Below are positions 20,108 to 28,812 of a stretch of DNA of 64,000 nucleotides, one piece after another. Source of the stretch: Aquificaceae bacterium. Lineage in GTDB: Bacteria > Aquificota > Aquificia > Aquificales > Aquificaceae. Position 1 is the stretch's first letter, and each line of letters begins with the position of its first letter. Both the position numbers and the translations under genes were made by a program. The stretch is from contig JALSHV010000013.1 of NCBI GenBank assembly GCA_026981975.1, positions 1 through 64,000 on the forward strand, read 5' to 3'. The notes beneath the pieces were generated by a model that was given only the letters and a program-made list of their open reading frames with translations, was not told the DNA's origin and made no database searches.

Positions 20108-21774
20108 ATTTCATCGGAAAGAATTGCACCCTTAGAAGCGGAGCTAACCAGCTTTGCATACCTTCTGAGCCAAGGGCTGGGAATATCTTTTTTCTTGGGT
20201 TTAAAATTTTTCAGCCTTTCCTTGAGTTCTTTTTCGTCTATCATAAGTTCAAGCCGACGAGCGGGTATGTCAATCAGTATTTCATCTCCATCGCGAACAA
20301 TACCTATGGGTCCTCCCACCGCAGCTTCCGGTGCTACGTGTCCTATGCACGCTCCACGTGTTCCGCCTGAAAATCTACCGTCTGTTATCAAAGCCACACT
20401 CTCTCCCAAACCCATTCCCATTATTGCAGAAGTAGGAGAAAGCATCTCTCTCATTCCCGGTCCTCCTTTGGGTCCTTCGTATCTTATAACTACTACATGT
20501 CCTTCTTTTACTTTTCCTCCAAGAATCCCCTCTATTGCTGATTCTTCCGAGTCAAAGCATATAGCTTTACCTTTAAAGCGTAGCATTTTTTCAACAACCC
20601 CTGCAGTTTTTACCACCGCACCTTCCGGTGCTAAGTTTCCAAAAAGGATAGCTATTCCCCCTTCTTCTGAATATGGATTCTCCAAATTTCTTATCACTTT
20701 TCCTTCCGGATCTGGAGCGGAGTTTACTATTTCTCTAAGAGTCTTTCCGCTTACAGTCTTCCTGTCCAAGTTTATCAGTTCTTCCTTTTTTGAGAGTTCC
20801 TTCAAAATAGCTGGGATTCCTCCCGCCTTATCAAGATCTTCTATGTGATAGTTAGAGGAAGGTGCTATTTTACATAAGGTAGGAGTTCTCTTTGAAATTT
20901 CGTTTATTTTTGAAAGGTCAAACTCTATACCCGCTTCACGCGCTACTGCAAGTAGATGTAAAACTGTATTAGAAGAACCTCCCATTGCTATGTCTACTGT
21001 AAAGGCATCTTGTATAGCTTTTTCTGTGATTATATCCCGTGCTTTTAAGTTCTCCTGTGCAAGAGCTACTATTCTTCTACCCGCTTCCCGTGCGAGTGTT
21101 TCTCTACGTGGATCTACAGCCGGGATTGTGCCGTTTCCGGGAAGAGCTATGCCAAGCACTTCTGCTATACAGTTCATTGAATTGGCGGTAAACATACCCG
21201 CACAGCTTCCACACGTGGGACACGCGTTTTCTTCTATTTTCTTCAATTCCTCCTGAGTTATCTGTCCTGCCTCTAACTGTCCTATTCCTTCAAAAACGGA
21301 GATTAAGTCTATTTTTCTTCCGTTTATACTTCCTGCTAACATGGGACCTCCGCTTATGAAAATAGTAGGAATGTTTACCCTTACCGCTCCCATCAGCATA
21401 CCGGGAACTATCTTGTCACAGTTCGGTATGCATAAAAGAGCGTCAAGTTGGTGAGCTTGAACCACTGTTTCTATGGAGTCCGCTATTAATTCCCTTGAAG
21501 GAAGGGAATAGTGCATACCATAATGTCCCATTGCGATTCCATCATCTACTCCTATAACGTTGAACTCTATAGGAACTCCACCTGCTTTTCTTATTTCTTC
21601 TTTTATCGGTTCTACAAAATCTCTTAAATGGACATGACCGGGTATTATGTCTGTGTAGGAATTGGCTATTCCTATAAAAGGTTTGTTAAAATCTTCCTCT
21701 GTTAAACCACATGCTCTTAAAAGAGCCCTGTGAGGCGCTCTTTCTATTCCTTTCTTAATTGTATCACTTCTCAT
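20104..21774 (-). CDS. ilvD: dihydroxy-acid dehydratase
   Basis: A 556-residue IlvD that dehydrates 2,3-dihydroxy acids to 2-oxo acids in valine and isoleucine synthesis. Cluster-binding Cys residues occur in CIPNCDK (near 118) and in [16 protein letters not shown] (near 190-205), and the metal Lys/Asp segments and [10 protein letters not shown] are present. It lies apart from ilvBN and overlaps trmD and the phosphoesterase gene by 4 bp on either side. Confidence 0.96.
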   Translation of the reverse strand: MRSDTIKKGIERAPHRALLRACGLTEEDFNKPFIGIANSYTDIIPGHVHLRDFVEPIKEEIRKAGGVPIEFNVIGVDDGIAMGHYGMHYSLPSRELIADSIETVVQAHQLDALLCIPNCDKIVPGMLMGAVRVNIPTIFISGGPMLAGSINGRKIDLISVFEGIGQLEAGQITQEELKKIEENACPTCGSCAGMFTANSMNCIAEVLGIALPGNGTIPAVDPRRETLAREAGRRIVALAQENLKARDIITEKAIQDAFTVDIAMGGSSNTVLHLLAVAREAGIEFDLSKINEISKRTPTLCKIAPSSNYHIEDLDKAGGIPAILKELSKKEELINLDRKTVSGKTLREIVNSAPDPEGKVIRNLENPYSEEGGIAILFGNLAPEGAVVKTAGVVEKMLRFKGKAICFDSEESAIEGILGGKVKEGHVVVIRYEGPKGGPGMREMLSPTSAIMGMGLGESVALITDGRFSGGTRGACIGHVAPEAAVGGPIGIVRDGDEILIDIPARRLELMIDEKELKERLKNFKPKKKDIPSPWLRRYAKLVSSASKGAILSDEI

Positions 21775-22547
21775 AGATCTGATTTTAGCATACGCTTTTC
21801 TCTTTTATTGAGCCATTCTTCAAAACTAAATCCTTTTTTAATAGCGTTTACTATCTCCTCTTCCAAAGAATTCAAATCCTGCGGAACAAGCTGAGGTCTT
21901 TTCTTAAGAGTGTTTTCTATTCTATGCCATAACTTCCAAAGTTCTATTAATCTGTGATTACCAGACAGAAGTATCTGAGGCACTTTCATTCCTTTGTATT
22001 CCCGAGGTCTTGTATATACAGGGTATCCCAACCATCTGCTTTTAAAAGAATCTTCCTTCAGACTTTCAGGATCACTCAAAACACTTGGAATAAGACGGCT
22101 TATCCCTTCTATAAGAGTAAGAGCTACCAGTTCTCCCCCTGAGAGTATGAAATCTCCTAAGGAAACTTCCTCATTTACAATTTTCTTAACTCTTTCATCT
22201 ATACCTTCATAGCGTCCGCATATTATCGCAATTGTTTTTTTACATTTCAATTCTTCCAAAAACTTCTGATCTATCTTTCTACCCCAGGGTTCCGTGATCA
22301 ACACATAGGGTTTTCCGTATTCGGAAACTATTGACTCATAAGCTTCAAATATGGGTTCAGGTTTTATCACCATTCCGGGAAATCCGCCGTAAGCCTCATC
22401 GTCAACTTGACCTTTGGGAGCGAAATCTCTAAGATTAAGCGTGGAAATCGTCACTTTACCTTTTTTTATAGCTTGATTTACTATTCCCACTGAGCAGTAG
22501 CACTCAATTACAGAAGGGAAAAGTGTAAGAATAAAGAAATGTATCAT
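21771..22547 (-). CDS. trmD: tRNA (guanine-N1)-methyltransferase TrmD
   Basis: A 258-residue SPOUT methyltransferase that forms m1G37 in t[18 protein letters not shown] (near 53-67), the trefoil-knot sequence [13 protein letters not shown] (near 109-121) and [13 protein letters not shown] (near 135-147) are the diagnostic segments; the catalytic Asp lies in the C-terminal helical domain. It is not in an rplS-rpsP context as in many bacteria but is sandwiched by 4-bp overlaps between a recombinase and ilvD. Confidence 0.95.
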   Translation of the reverse strand: MIHFFILTLFPSVIECYCSVGIVNQAIKKGKVTISTLNLRDFAPKGQVDDEAYGGFPGMVIKPEPIFEAYESIVSEYGKPYVLITEPWGRKIDQKFLEELKCKKTIAIICGRYEGIDERVKKIVNEEVSLGDFILSGGELVALTLIEGISRLIPSVLSDPESLKEDSFKSRWLGYPVYTRPREYKGMKVPQILLSGNHRLIELWKLWHRIENTLKKRPQLVPQDLNSLEEEIVNAIKKGFSFEEWLNKREKRMLKSDL

Positions 22548-23416
22548 TCCTTTTCCATGAAATTTCTAACAAGCTCTTGTGCTCTTTTTTGACTAAACCT
22601 GTAGTAGGTTTCTATTGTAGTTTTTATATTGGAATGACCGGCAAACTCTTTTACTATTTCTACCGGAAAACCGCTGTTAACAAGGTTTGTTATGTAAGTA
22701 TGTCTGAAGCTGTGAATGCTAAAAGGAATACCCAACCTTTTAGAGAGCCTATCGGTGTAAACCTGTAGAACTCCTCTTTTTACGGAAAAGTTTTCTTCAT
22801 AATTCTCTATCCAGCTGAGCATTTTTCGGGTTATTCTGTGAGTTTCATCTCTGTTAGGAGCTAAAAGAGGAGCTAATCTTCCTTTTTTTCTTTTTGTCAT
22901 ATAAGCGTCTAATTTTATCCACAAGATACCACTTTTGTCTAAGTAGAAGCTATTTCTACCTAAGTGTTCAAACTCACCTAATCTTATACCGCTGTAAAGA
23001 AAGAGAGAATATATCTTTTCATATTTTTTTCCTTTAACAGCATTAAAGATCCTTTCTACTTCCTCCTTAGTAAGGGCTTTGGGATAACAAGTTCCCTTTT
23101 TGGTATTGAGCTCTTCTCGTAATTCTTCTATTGCCTGCTCTATATCGGTGTATTTATCTCTGTTTATATATTCTCTTCTGAGAAGAAATTTAAAGAAGTG
23201 TTTGATGGCTGATAAGTTCGCTAAAAGAGAGGAAGGTCCTAAGGGTGAACTGTCCACGTATTTAAATATCTGGGAAGAACTTATTTGCAAAAGAGCTTCT
23301 TCGCTGCGGATTCCTGTTGTATTCAGAAAGCTTAAAACATGTCTTATATAGGTTTCAGTAGTGCGTTGGCTTTTTGTCCTTTCAAGATTTTTCCTCCACA
23401 ACTCCAAAACTTCCAT
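22544..23416 (-). CDS. tyrosine recombinase (Xer/integrase family)
   Basis: A 290-residue tyrosine recombinase starting at MEVLELWRKN. The N-terminal SAM-like core-binding domain (1-110) precedes the catalytic domain with Arg in YSGIRLGE, the HSFRHTYIT box, GHSN and the nucleophile in TYYRFS, so the R-H-R-H-Y set looks intact. Upstream in-frame codons extend the ORF into mobB and are not credible. No att sites, phage genes or insertion ends are seen. It may be the chromosomal dimer-resolution enzyme or a domesticated integrase. No ribosome-binding site is visible. Confidence 0.82.
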   Translation of the reverse strand: MEVLELWRKNLERTKSQRTTETYIRHVLSFLNTTGIRSEEALLQISSSQIFKYVDSSPLGPSSLLANLSAIKHFFKFLLRREYINRDKYTDIEQAIEELREELNTKKGTCYPKALTKEEVERIFNAVKGKKYEKIYSLFLYSGIRLGEFEHLGRNSFYLDKSGILWIKLDAYMTKRKKGRLAPLLAPNRDETHRITRKMLSWIENYEENFSVKRGVLQVYTDRLSKRLGIPFSIHSFRHTYITNLVNSGFPVEIVKEFAGHSNIKTTIETYYRFSQKRAQELVRNFMEKE

Positions 23417-23429
23417 AATAAATAATATT
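23417..23429. promoter_or_regulatory. 13-bp divergent spacer, possible bidirectional leaderless promoter
   Basis: Only 13 AT-only bases separate the recombinase and mobB start codons. Each strand offers a -10-like hexamer (TAAATA on plus, TATTAT on minus) about five bases before the ATG, and neither side has room for a ribosome-binding site. Transcripts would start at or next to the start codons. Based on pattern only. Confidence 0.4.
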
Positions 23430-23858
23430 ATGAAAGTTATAACAATAGCGGGATACCACAATAGCGGTAAAACCATTTTGGTGGAACAACTTGCTCGGAA
23501 ACTGCTTGAGAAAGGTTACAGAGTGGGATACGTAAAGCACGATCCTAAGGATCATGGTGTAACAGATAAGGAAAATTCCGATACCCATAGACTTTTTAAG
23601 ATTCTTCCTAAGGTAGCACTGTCTTCTCCCCTAAAGCTTACACTCTGGGAAAAGAGAGACGACGATCCCTTAAAGTTACTGAAAGAATACTTTAGTGATT
23701 GTGATGTGGTTTTGTTAGAAGGTTACAAATCTTACAAAAATATACCTAAAATTGTTCTTGGAAATTTAGAAGCACAGGAAGTTCTGCTCAGAATTGATAA
23801 AACAGTGGATATTGATCATATTATTAAGGTGATAGAGGAAATGGAGGAGAATTTATGA
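23430..23858 (+). CDS. mobB: molybdopterin-guanine dinucleotide biosynthesis protein B
   Basis: A 142-residue P-loop protein of the MobB family. It opens with MKVITIAGYHNSGKTILVEQL (P-loop near 7-15), then GYRVGYVKHDPKDH, DTHR and DVVLLEGYK, the usual MobB segments. MobB assists MobA in attaching GMP to molybdopterin. I start at ATG 23430 where homology begins, rather than at the earlier GTG. moaC of the cofactor pathway is at 46182. Confidence 0.88.
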   Translation: MKVITIAGYHNSGKTILVEQLARKLLEKGYRVGYVKHDPKDHGVTDKENSDTHRLFKILPKVALSSPLKLTLWEKRDDDPLKLLKEYFSDCDVVLLEGYKSYKNIPKIVLGNLEAQEVLLRIDKTVDIDHIIKVIEEMEENL

Positions 23859-24427
23859 TGAGATGCTTGGAGCATCGCGAGCTATGCCCTTTCTGTCATA
23901 GAATAGCTTTAAGAGTATGTGAATATTCAGAACCTTATCCGCGTGTAGAGGCTAATTGTGAATGTTGTGGTTACAAATCTTACGATATTCCTATGAAGCT
24001 TGATCGTGAAACCTTTTTTAATATCCTTGATAAACTCTCCTGTAAGGAAATAGGTAGAGTGTGTATAGATGACAGATGCGGATCGCGTGACATTATAAAG
24101 TTGTTACAAGAAGGCAGGTATGTGGAATACCGTTGTCTTGAATGCGGTGCTGAATGGAACAGTGAAGAAGTGCTTAAAGCTATAAAAAGAGCTAAGACTA
24201 TTCAACCTTATATAGCAAACGGTTCTAATCTATTGGAAGTTCTAAGAGCAGGTGAGGGAGAATGTCCTCTGTGTGGTTGGGATATAGGACACCTGTATGA
24301 GGGTTACGCGGTGGAGATAAAGTGTCCCGTATGTGGTTATCACAACGAATTCAAGGAAGAATTTCCTGAGAAAGAACCTCCTCCAGAAGTATGCGCTCGT
24401 TTTGAAAGGCCCGAAGAACCCGGTTAA
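23855..24427 (+). CDS. multi-zinc-ribbon protein, unknown function
   Basis: A 190-residue protein with repeated Cys pairs: CPFC and CECC in the first 40 residues, CLEC in the middle, CPLC and CPVC near the end, plus single Cys residues that could complete three or four zinc ribbons or knuckles. The rest is helical and acidic, with no catalytic domain. It overlaps mobB by 4 bp, so a link to metal or cofactor handling is possible, and its 3' end overlaps the EAL/HDOD gene by 4 bp head-on. I do not recognise a named family. Confidence 0.6.
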   Translation: MMRCLEHRELCPFCHRIALRVCEYSEPYPRVEANCECCGYKSYDIPMKLDRETFFNILDKLSCKEIGRVCIDDRCGSRDIIKLLQEGRYVEYRCLECGAEWNSEEVLKAIKRAKTIQPYIANGSNLLEVLRAGEGECPLCGWDIGHLYEGYAVEIKCPVCGYHNEFKEEFPEKEPPPEVCARFERPEEPG

Positions 24428-25656
24428 AGACGTAATATTTCACCCGCTTTTTCCTGAGCTTCCATAACCCAATTGTTCAGTTCAAAGGGCATAACTCCTA
24501 ACCTTTGAGCTAAGTCTTCTACTGCTTTTTCTAAGGGTTCTTTCCCCGCTTCAAGAGCTTCTTCAAGAAAGATAGCTTCTCTTAAAACTTCACTTAGATC
24601 TTTATTTTTACCTGTATAAGCGTCTATTATTTCTCTGTCTATGTTTACCTCTGTAAGGAACTCAACTTTATCTACACCTAAAATTTTGTCTATAAGAGAA
24701 AACAACCCTGCTAAGTAAGCTTCGTTTGTTAAAACGGGAATTTTCCGTTTAGCTAATTGTTCTGCTAAGATAGCTCTTATAAGGGATTTTTTCCATAGAA
24801 TAGGGTTTTCAACAGAAACGTAATCGTTGGTGGCTACAAGAAGGGTAAACTTTTTGAGATTTTCCATTCCCAAATAGGCACATGCCTGTATGAGATCTTT
24901 TATTTCTTTTCTGCGGGAGAAATAAGCGGAGTTTACAAATCTCAAGAGTTTGGCAGACATTCCCACATCACTGGCTATAACGTTGGCAAAATCCTTTATA
25001 CTTTGAGCGGTATTAAGTGTTGCTATCATTCTCATTAGGGTGGCTTTTAAAAAGGGAGCTATTTCAAACTCTTTTATAAGGGTAGGTTCACCCAAGTAAT
25101 TTCCTTCAAAAAGATCTCCCAAAGGTTTTACTTCTTCGTAATCTTTCTCACTTTCTATGTTGGAAATTAAAACTTTCTTGTTGTTTCTCCTTACAGCGGA
25201 GGATTTACCTTCGTCTATACTGTTTGCTTTAAACACAACTACCGAAGCCTTTTCCAGAAGTCCAAGATACTTAGGAGAGTAGAGCTGTTCTGTTATGGCT
25301 ACAACACCTCCTCTATTTTTAAGCTCTTCAATCCTTTTCAAAGCGTTAGCGTATATAGTTTTACCGGTTTCTACTTGAGGAGGGATTATTTTAAAGACTA
25401 TTCTGTCTATTGTCAGAAGATCCAGTGTTTTATTCAGAATTGAGTCAAGAGTTACACTTATTATAGTTTTCTTACCTTCCGAAATTCGCTTTACTCCAAG
25501 TTCTCCAACTAACTCCGCTATTATAAAAGTAGCTTTGTTGTAAGGTATATCCTTAGGATACTCTTTTAAATCGTGTGTTCTTCTCAGATACACTTCATAG
25601 CCGAAAATGTTTCCTTCAATATCAAATACTGGTTGTCTTATTATAGCGAAGCTCAT
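24424..25656 (-). CDS. degenerate EAL + HDOD signalling protein
   Basis: A 410-residue YuxH-type protein: an EAL-like barrel (about 1-195) and an HDOD domain (about 200-400, with [18 protein letters not shown] and [13 protein letters not shown]). The first EAL motif is replaced (GYEVYLRR), and metal-binding acidic residues are not evident, so c-di-GMP hydrolysis is unlikely; it may be a scaffold or sensor. Its ATG overlaps the end of glyA by 35 bp, making it the distal gene of the sHdr/glyA run. Confidence 0.82.
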   Translation of the reverse strand: MSFAIIRQPVFDIEGNIFGYEVYLRRTHDLKEYPKDIPYNKATFIIAELVGELGVKRISEGKKTIISVTLDSILNKTLDLLTIDRIVFKIIPPQVETGKTIYANALKRIEELKNRGGVVAITEQLYSPKYLGLLEKASVVVFKANSIDEGKSSAVRRNNKKVLISNIESEKDYEEVKPLGDLFEGNYLGEPTLIKEFEIAPFLKATLMRMIATLNTAQSIKDFANVIASDVGMSAKLLRFVNSAYFSRRKEIKDLIQACAYLGMENLKKFTLLVATNDYVSVENPILWKKSLIRAILAEQLAKRKIPVLTNEAYLAGLFSLIDKILGVDKVEFLTEVNIDREIIDAYTGKNKDLSEVLREAIFLEEALEAGKEPLEKAVEDLAQRLGVMPFELNNWVMEAQEKAGEILRL

Positions 25657-26908
25657 TAATCCTATCCCTCAGCTCAGGATAAAGCGGGAATTGCTCACAC
25701 AATTCCCTAACTTCTTCTTTTACTTCCTTTATAATCTTATCGTTGTCTATGTTTTTTACAACCCTTGAAATCATCTTGGCTATGAGTTTCATCTCTTCTT
25801 CTTTCATTCCTCTCGTGGTTAGGGCGGGAGTTCCTATTCGTATTCCGCTCGTTTTCGTAGGAGGTAGAGGATCACCCGGAACAGCGTTTTTGTTAACAGT
25901 TATACCCGCTTTGCTTAGGGTTTCTTCTACCTGTTTTCCCGTTAGTCCTTTATCTCTCAGATCAACAAGGACAATATGAGAATCCGTTCCACCGGTTACT
26001 ATTTTAAATCCTTCCTTTATAAGTTCTTGTGCAAGAGTTTTGGCGTTAATCACTACCTGCTTAGCGTAATCCCTAAACTCTTGAGTCATTGCTTCCTTAA
26101 AAGCTACAGCCTTAGCGGCTATAACGTGCATAAGAGGTCCGCCTTGAAGTCCGGGAAAGACGCTTTTATCTATTAATTTTGCAAACTCTTTCTTACACAG
26201 TATAAAACCGCCACGCGGTCCTCTTAGAGTTTTGTGAGTTGTAGAGGTTACAAAATGAGCATAAGGAACAGGATTTGGATACTCTCCCGCTGCTATTAAA
26301 CCTGCATAGTGAGCCATATCCACTACAAGGTAAGCTCCTACTTCATCTGCTATTTCTCTCATCTTTTGCCAATCAAATACCCTTGGATAAGCAGAAGCAC
26401 CTCCGATTATAATCTTCGGTTTGTATTCCTTTGCCAATTTGAACATATGATCGTAATCCACAAGTTCTGTGTGCGGATTAACGCCGTAGTGAACAACTCT
26501 ATACAGTTGTCCGGAAAAGTTTACTTTTGCTCCGTGAGTAAGGTGTCCTCCGTGAGAAAGATTCATACCCATTATCATGTCACCGGGATTGAGAAGAGCC
26601 ATATAAACCGCCATATTTGCTTGAGATCCTGAATGGGGTTGCACATTTGCATGCTCCGCACCGAACAGCTTTTTGACTCTTTCTATAGCTAACTGCTCCG
26701 CAATATCAACAAATTCACAACCACCGTAATATCTCTTTCCGGGTAATCCTTCTGCGTATTTATTGGTAAGAACACTACCAGTTACTTCCATTACCGCTAT
26801 GGAAGTAAAATTCTCAGAGGCTATCATTTCTAAGTTATAAAATTGTCTATTAAACTCCTTAGCTACCGCTTCAAATATTTCGGGATCTGTTTTAAGGAGG
26901 TGTTCCAT
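25622..26908 (-). CDS. glyA: serine hydroxymethyltransferase
   Basis: A 428-residue PLP enzyme interconverting serine and glycine with transfer of a one-carbon unit to tetrahydrofolate. The PLP Lys is in [14 protein letters not shown] (near 225-238); [16 protein letters not shown] and [11 protein letters not shown] are the other family segments. It follows the radical SAM gene by 12 bp but has its own TATAAT six bases before the ATG, suggesting an extra leaderless transcript. Confidence 0.96.
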   Translation of the reverse strand: MEHLLKTDPEIFEAVAKEFNRQFYNLEMIASENFTSIAVMEVTGSVLTNKYAEGLPGKRYYGGCEFVDIAEQLAIERVKKLFGAEHANVQPHSGSQANMAVYMALLNPGDMIMGMNLSHGGHLTHGAKVNFSGQLYRVVHYGVNPHTELVDYDHMFKLAKEYKPKIIIGGASAYPRVFDWQKMREIADEVGAYLVVDMAHYAGLIAAGEYPNPVPYAHFVTSTTHKTLRGPRGGFILCKKEFAKLIDKSVFPGLQGGPLMHVIAAKAVAFKEAMTQEFRDYAKQVVINAKTLAQELIKEGFKIVTGGTDSHIVLVDLRDKGLTGKQVEETLSKAGITVNKNAVPGDPLPPTKTSGIRIGTPALTTRGMKEEEMKLIAKMISRVVKNIDNDKIIKEVKEEVRELCEQFPLYPELRDRINELRYNKTTSI

Positions 26909-26914
26909 AGATAA

Positions 26915-26920
26915 ATTATA
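26915..26920 (-). promoter_or_regulatory. possible leaderless glyA -10 box
   Basis: A perfect TATAAT on the minus strand ends six bases before the glyA ATG, at the end of the radical SAM gene. Initiation about seven bases downstream would fall on the start codon. The -35 region is poor and no ribosome-binding site is visible between the two genes. Confidence 0.4.
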
Positions 26921-27922
26921 TCAGATACTTAATGCAAAAGAGACAGCAGAACAACAGTTAGTAGAAATAACAGGTTCTAAACTCATATTTTTTGCTAGTG
27001 TGTATACACCCTCCGCGGGAAAGGTTATTCCATTAACACCCGCTATAAGAGCATAAATATCAAATCTTTCTCTTTCTTGTCCAGCAGGGCGTGCACAGCC
27101 GATAACTATAGGCGTGTGGGGTAATTTTTTTCTAGCGTAAAGAAAGATTTCCGCACTTTCCTCTGGTGAGGGTGGTTTGATAAGTTGAAAGTTTGACTTT
27201 CCGTAGTAAGGCATAATAGCCACCAGCACCAGCGCATCAACTCCGACTTTTGCTATCATATCTATAGCTTTGAATTCTCCCTTTATCTTTCCGTAATGGA
27301 GTCCTATTACAATGTGTGGAACTACTTTTAAATCTGCAGATTTTAGGAGTTCAAGAGATTTCTGATAATCCTCAGTTTTTCTGAAAGGAAGCTTGTATAC
27401 AGAAGCTATTGTTTCGTTATCTCCTATTACGTCTAAAAGAACAGCATCTACACCTGCTTGCTTAAGTCCTGCTACGTAATCTTCATCTACAAGACCTACA
27501 TGACAGGTTACTGTCAGATTGAGTTCCTCTTTAAGAATTTTCATAGTTCCGAAAAAGTTCTGTAAAGGAACAAAACCTCTTTTATCTGAACCGCCTGAAA
27601 TTAAAACTCCACTTATGCCTTTTTCTTTAAGGGAGCGACACGTTTTTAAGAGTTTTTCTGGAGTTTCGGCAGGAATCATATGCCACAAAATCTTTCCCGC
27701 ACAGTGATCACACATAAGCTCACAGAACTTTCCAGTAACGGATATGTCTACGAATCTGGGAGAATTCTTTACGGAAAAGTCTTCAACTTCGTAATACTTA
27801 AAACCGGGACTGTAAAAGAAAACTTTCTTACCGAAATTCTCAAGTTTTATTTCAAACCCTTCAAAAAGTTTGTTTACAAGTTCTTTATTTAGTCTTTCAA
27901 CTGATGTTTTGAAATTAAGCAC
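26921..27922 (-). CDS. radical SAM protein, probable LipS-type sulfur insertase for LbpA
   Basis: A 333-residue radical SAM protein. The cluster motif is CX3CX2C (C67, C71, C74 in FCELMCDHC), followed by GVLISGGSDKRG and a barrel ending with an Asn-Cys-Cys pair near the C-terminus. It lies directly downstream of lbpA (8-bp overlap). In sHdr organisms lipoate on LbpA is made by two radical SAM proteins, LipS1 and LipS2, so this is likely one of them; which one I cannot say. No lipoate ligase gene is adjacent. A biotin-synthase-like function is the alternative. Confidence 0.7.
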   Translation of the reverse strand: MLNFKTSVERLNKELVNKLFEGFEIKLENFGKKVFFYSPGFKYYEVEDFSVKNSPRFVDISVTGKFCELMCDHCAGKILWHMIPAETPEKLLKTCRSLKEKGISGVLISGGSDKRGFVPLQNFFGTMKILKEELNLTVTCHVGLVDEDYVAGLKQAGVDAVLLDVIGDNETIASVYKLPFRKTEDYQKSLELLKSADLKVVPHIVIGLHYGKIKGEFKAIDMIAKVGVDALVLVAIMPYYGKSNFQLIKPPSPEESAEIFLYARKKLPHTPIVIGCARPAGQERERFDIYALIAGVNGITFPAEGVYTLAKNMSLEPVISTNCCSAVSFALSI

Positions 27923-28361
27923 ATTTTACACCCTTTTCTTCTGCCACTTTCCTCAGAGCTTCTACCGCTTCTGTGCCTTTCATTAAAGCGTTTATATCCT
28001 CTGGATTTGAGGGTTTCAGTTTGACTACCCAGCCACGACCGTAGGGATCATCGTTAATAAGAGCTGGTGTGCTTTTTAATTCTTCATTTACTTCCAGTAT
28101 TTCTCCTTCAAAGGGAGAGGGAACAGGACCTACCCACTTACCGCTTTCTATTGTCGCTACGCTTTTCCCTTTCTTGACAGTTTTCCCCACCTTCTTCGGA
28201 GTATAAGCGACTAATCTTCCTGCCATAGCAGCTGCTATTGAGGTTAAACCTACCGTATAAGTGCCGTCACCGTTATCCTTTACCCATGTAAAGGCATTTG
28301 CTTCTGGATCAATATGGTAGAGTAAGTCCTCAGGAACTAAGCAACCGTTCACTTCCGCCAT
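27915..28361 (-). CDS. lbpA: lipoate-binding protein LbpA of the sHdr system
   Basis: A 148-residue GcvH-like protein with the lipoyl-accepting Lys75 in IESGKWVGPV and the GcvH fold around it (VAYTPKKVGKTVKKGKSVAT before, PSPFEGEILEVN after). No glycine-cleavage genes accompany it; it sits at the end of the sHdr operon, which defines LbpA, the lipoate carrier required for sulfur oxidation in Hyphomicrobium and relatives. A strong AGGAGGTG site precedes the ATG. Confidence 0.92.
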   Translation of the reverse strand: MAEVNGCLVPEDLLYHIDPEANAFTWVKDNGDGTYTVGLTSIAAAMAGRLVAYTPKKVGKTVKKGKSVATIESGKWVGPVPSPFEGEILEVNEELKSTPALINDDPYGRGWVVKLKPSNPEDINALMKGTEAVEALRKVAEEKGVKCA

Positions 28362-28400
28362 CTTTCACCTCCTGTTGTAATTTCCTAAGATTATTCTATC

Positions 28401-28802
28401 TCAGAAAACCAAAAGCTTATCCGCCTTCATAGTTCTCAAGGCAAATTCACTGGCTGGCACTATACCGTCAAGTTCGGGAATTAGATCTTCTTCTGATAAA
28501 CCAAGGGAATCCACAGCCTGCCTGCAGGAGTAAAATTTAACACCTGCTTGTTTGGCGTCTTTCATAAAGTCGTAAACGGTTTTAAGCTTTTTACCTTCTG
28601 GGCTGTAACAGTTACCTTCTTGTGAAGGACATATTCTCTCCGCTATACCTTTCCTGATTAGATTTGTTCCGTCCATATTGAAGAACATTTCAACGTCCGC
28701 TTCATTAGCGGACATTATGGCAGCTATGTAAAAAGGTGAAGCACATCGCCACGGAGTTTTAGGACCGCTTGTCATAAGTATGATTATTTTTATCCCCTCC
28801 AT
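28401..28802 (-). CDS. DsrE-family sulfur carrier (between hdrB2 and lbpA)
   Basis: A 133-residue DsrE/F-fold protein starting at MEGIKIIIL, with GAGG eight bases upstream; an earlier start would overlap hdrB2. The conserved region GVKFYSCRQAVDSLGL contains the Cys expected to carry persulfide in active DsrE proteins. Two more Cys residues (ICPSQEGNC) lie in an insertion loop. Its place inside the sHdr operon suggests sulfur transfer to or from the complex or LbpA. Confidence 0.82.
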   Translation of the reverse strand: MEGIKIIILMTSGPKTPWRCASPFYIAAIMSANEADVEMFFNMDGTNLIRKGIAERICPSQEGNCYSPEGKKLKTVYDFMKDAKQAGVKFYSCRQAVDSLGLSEEDLIPELDGIVPASEFALRTMKADKLLVF

Positions 28803-28812
28803 TTTTAAAACC

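Noticed and set aside
20195-20848. 217-codon plus-strand ORF opposite ilvD
   Set aside because: It lies wholly inside ilvD on the other strand, is Ser/Pro-rich low-complexity as expected of antisense reading, and has no ribosome-binding site.
22544-23416. Prophage or integrative element
   Set aside because: The recombinase is alone: no phage or transfer genes, no direct repeats and no tRNA next to it, and it is overlapped with trmD.
23361-23429. Upstream start for mobB
   Set aside because: The added residues have no family similarity, no ribosome-binding site, and would cover the recombinase start.
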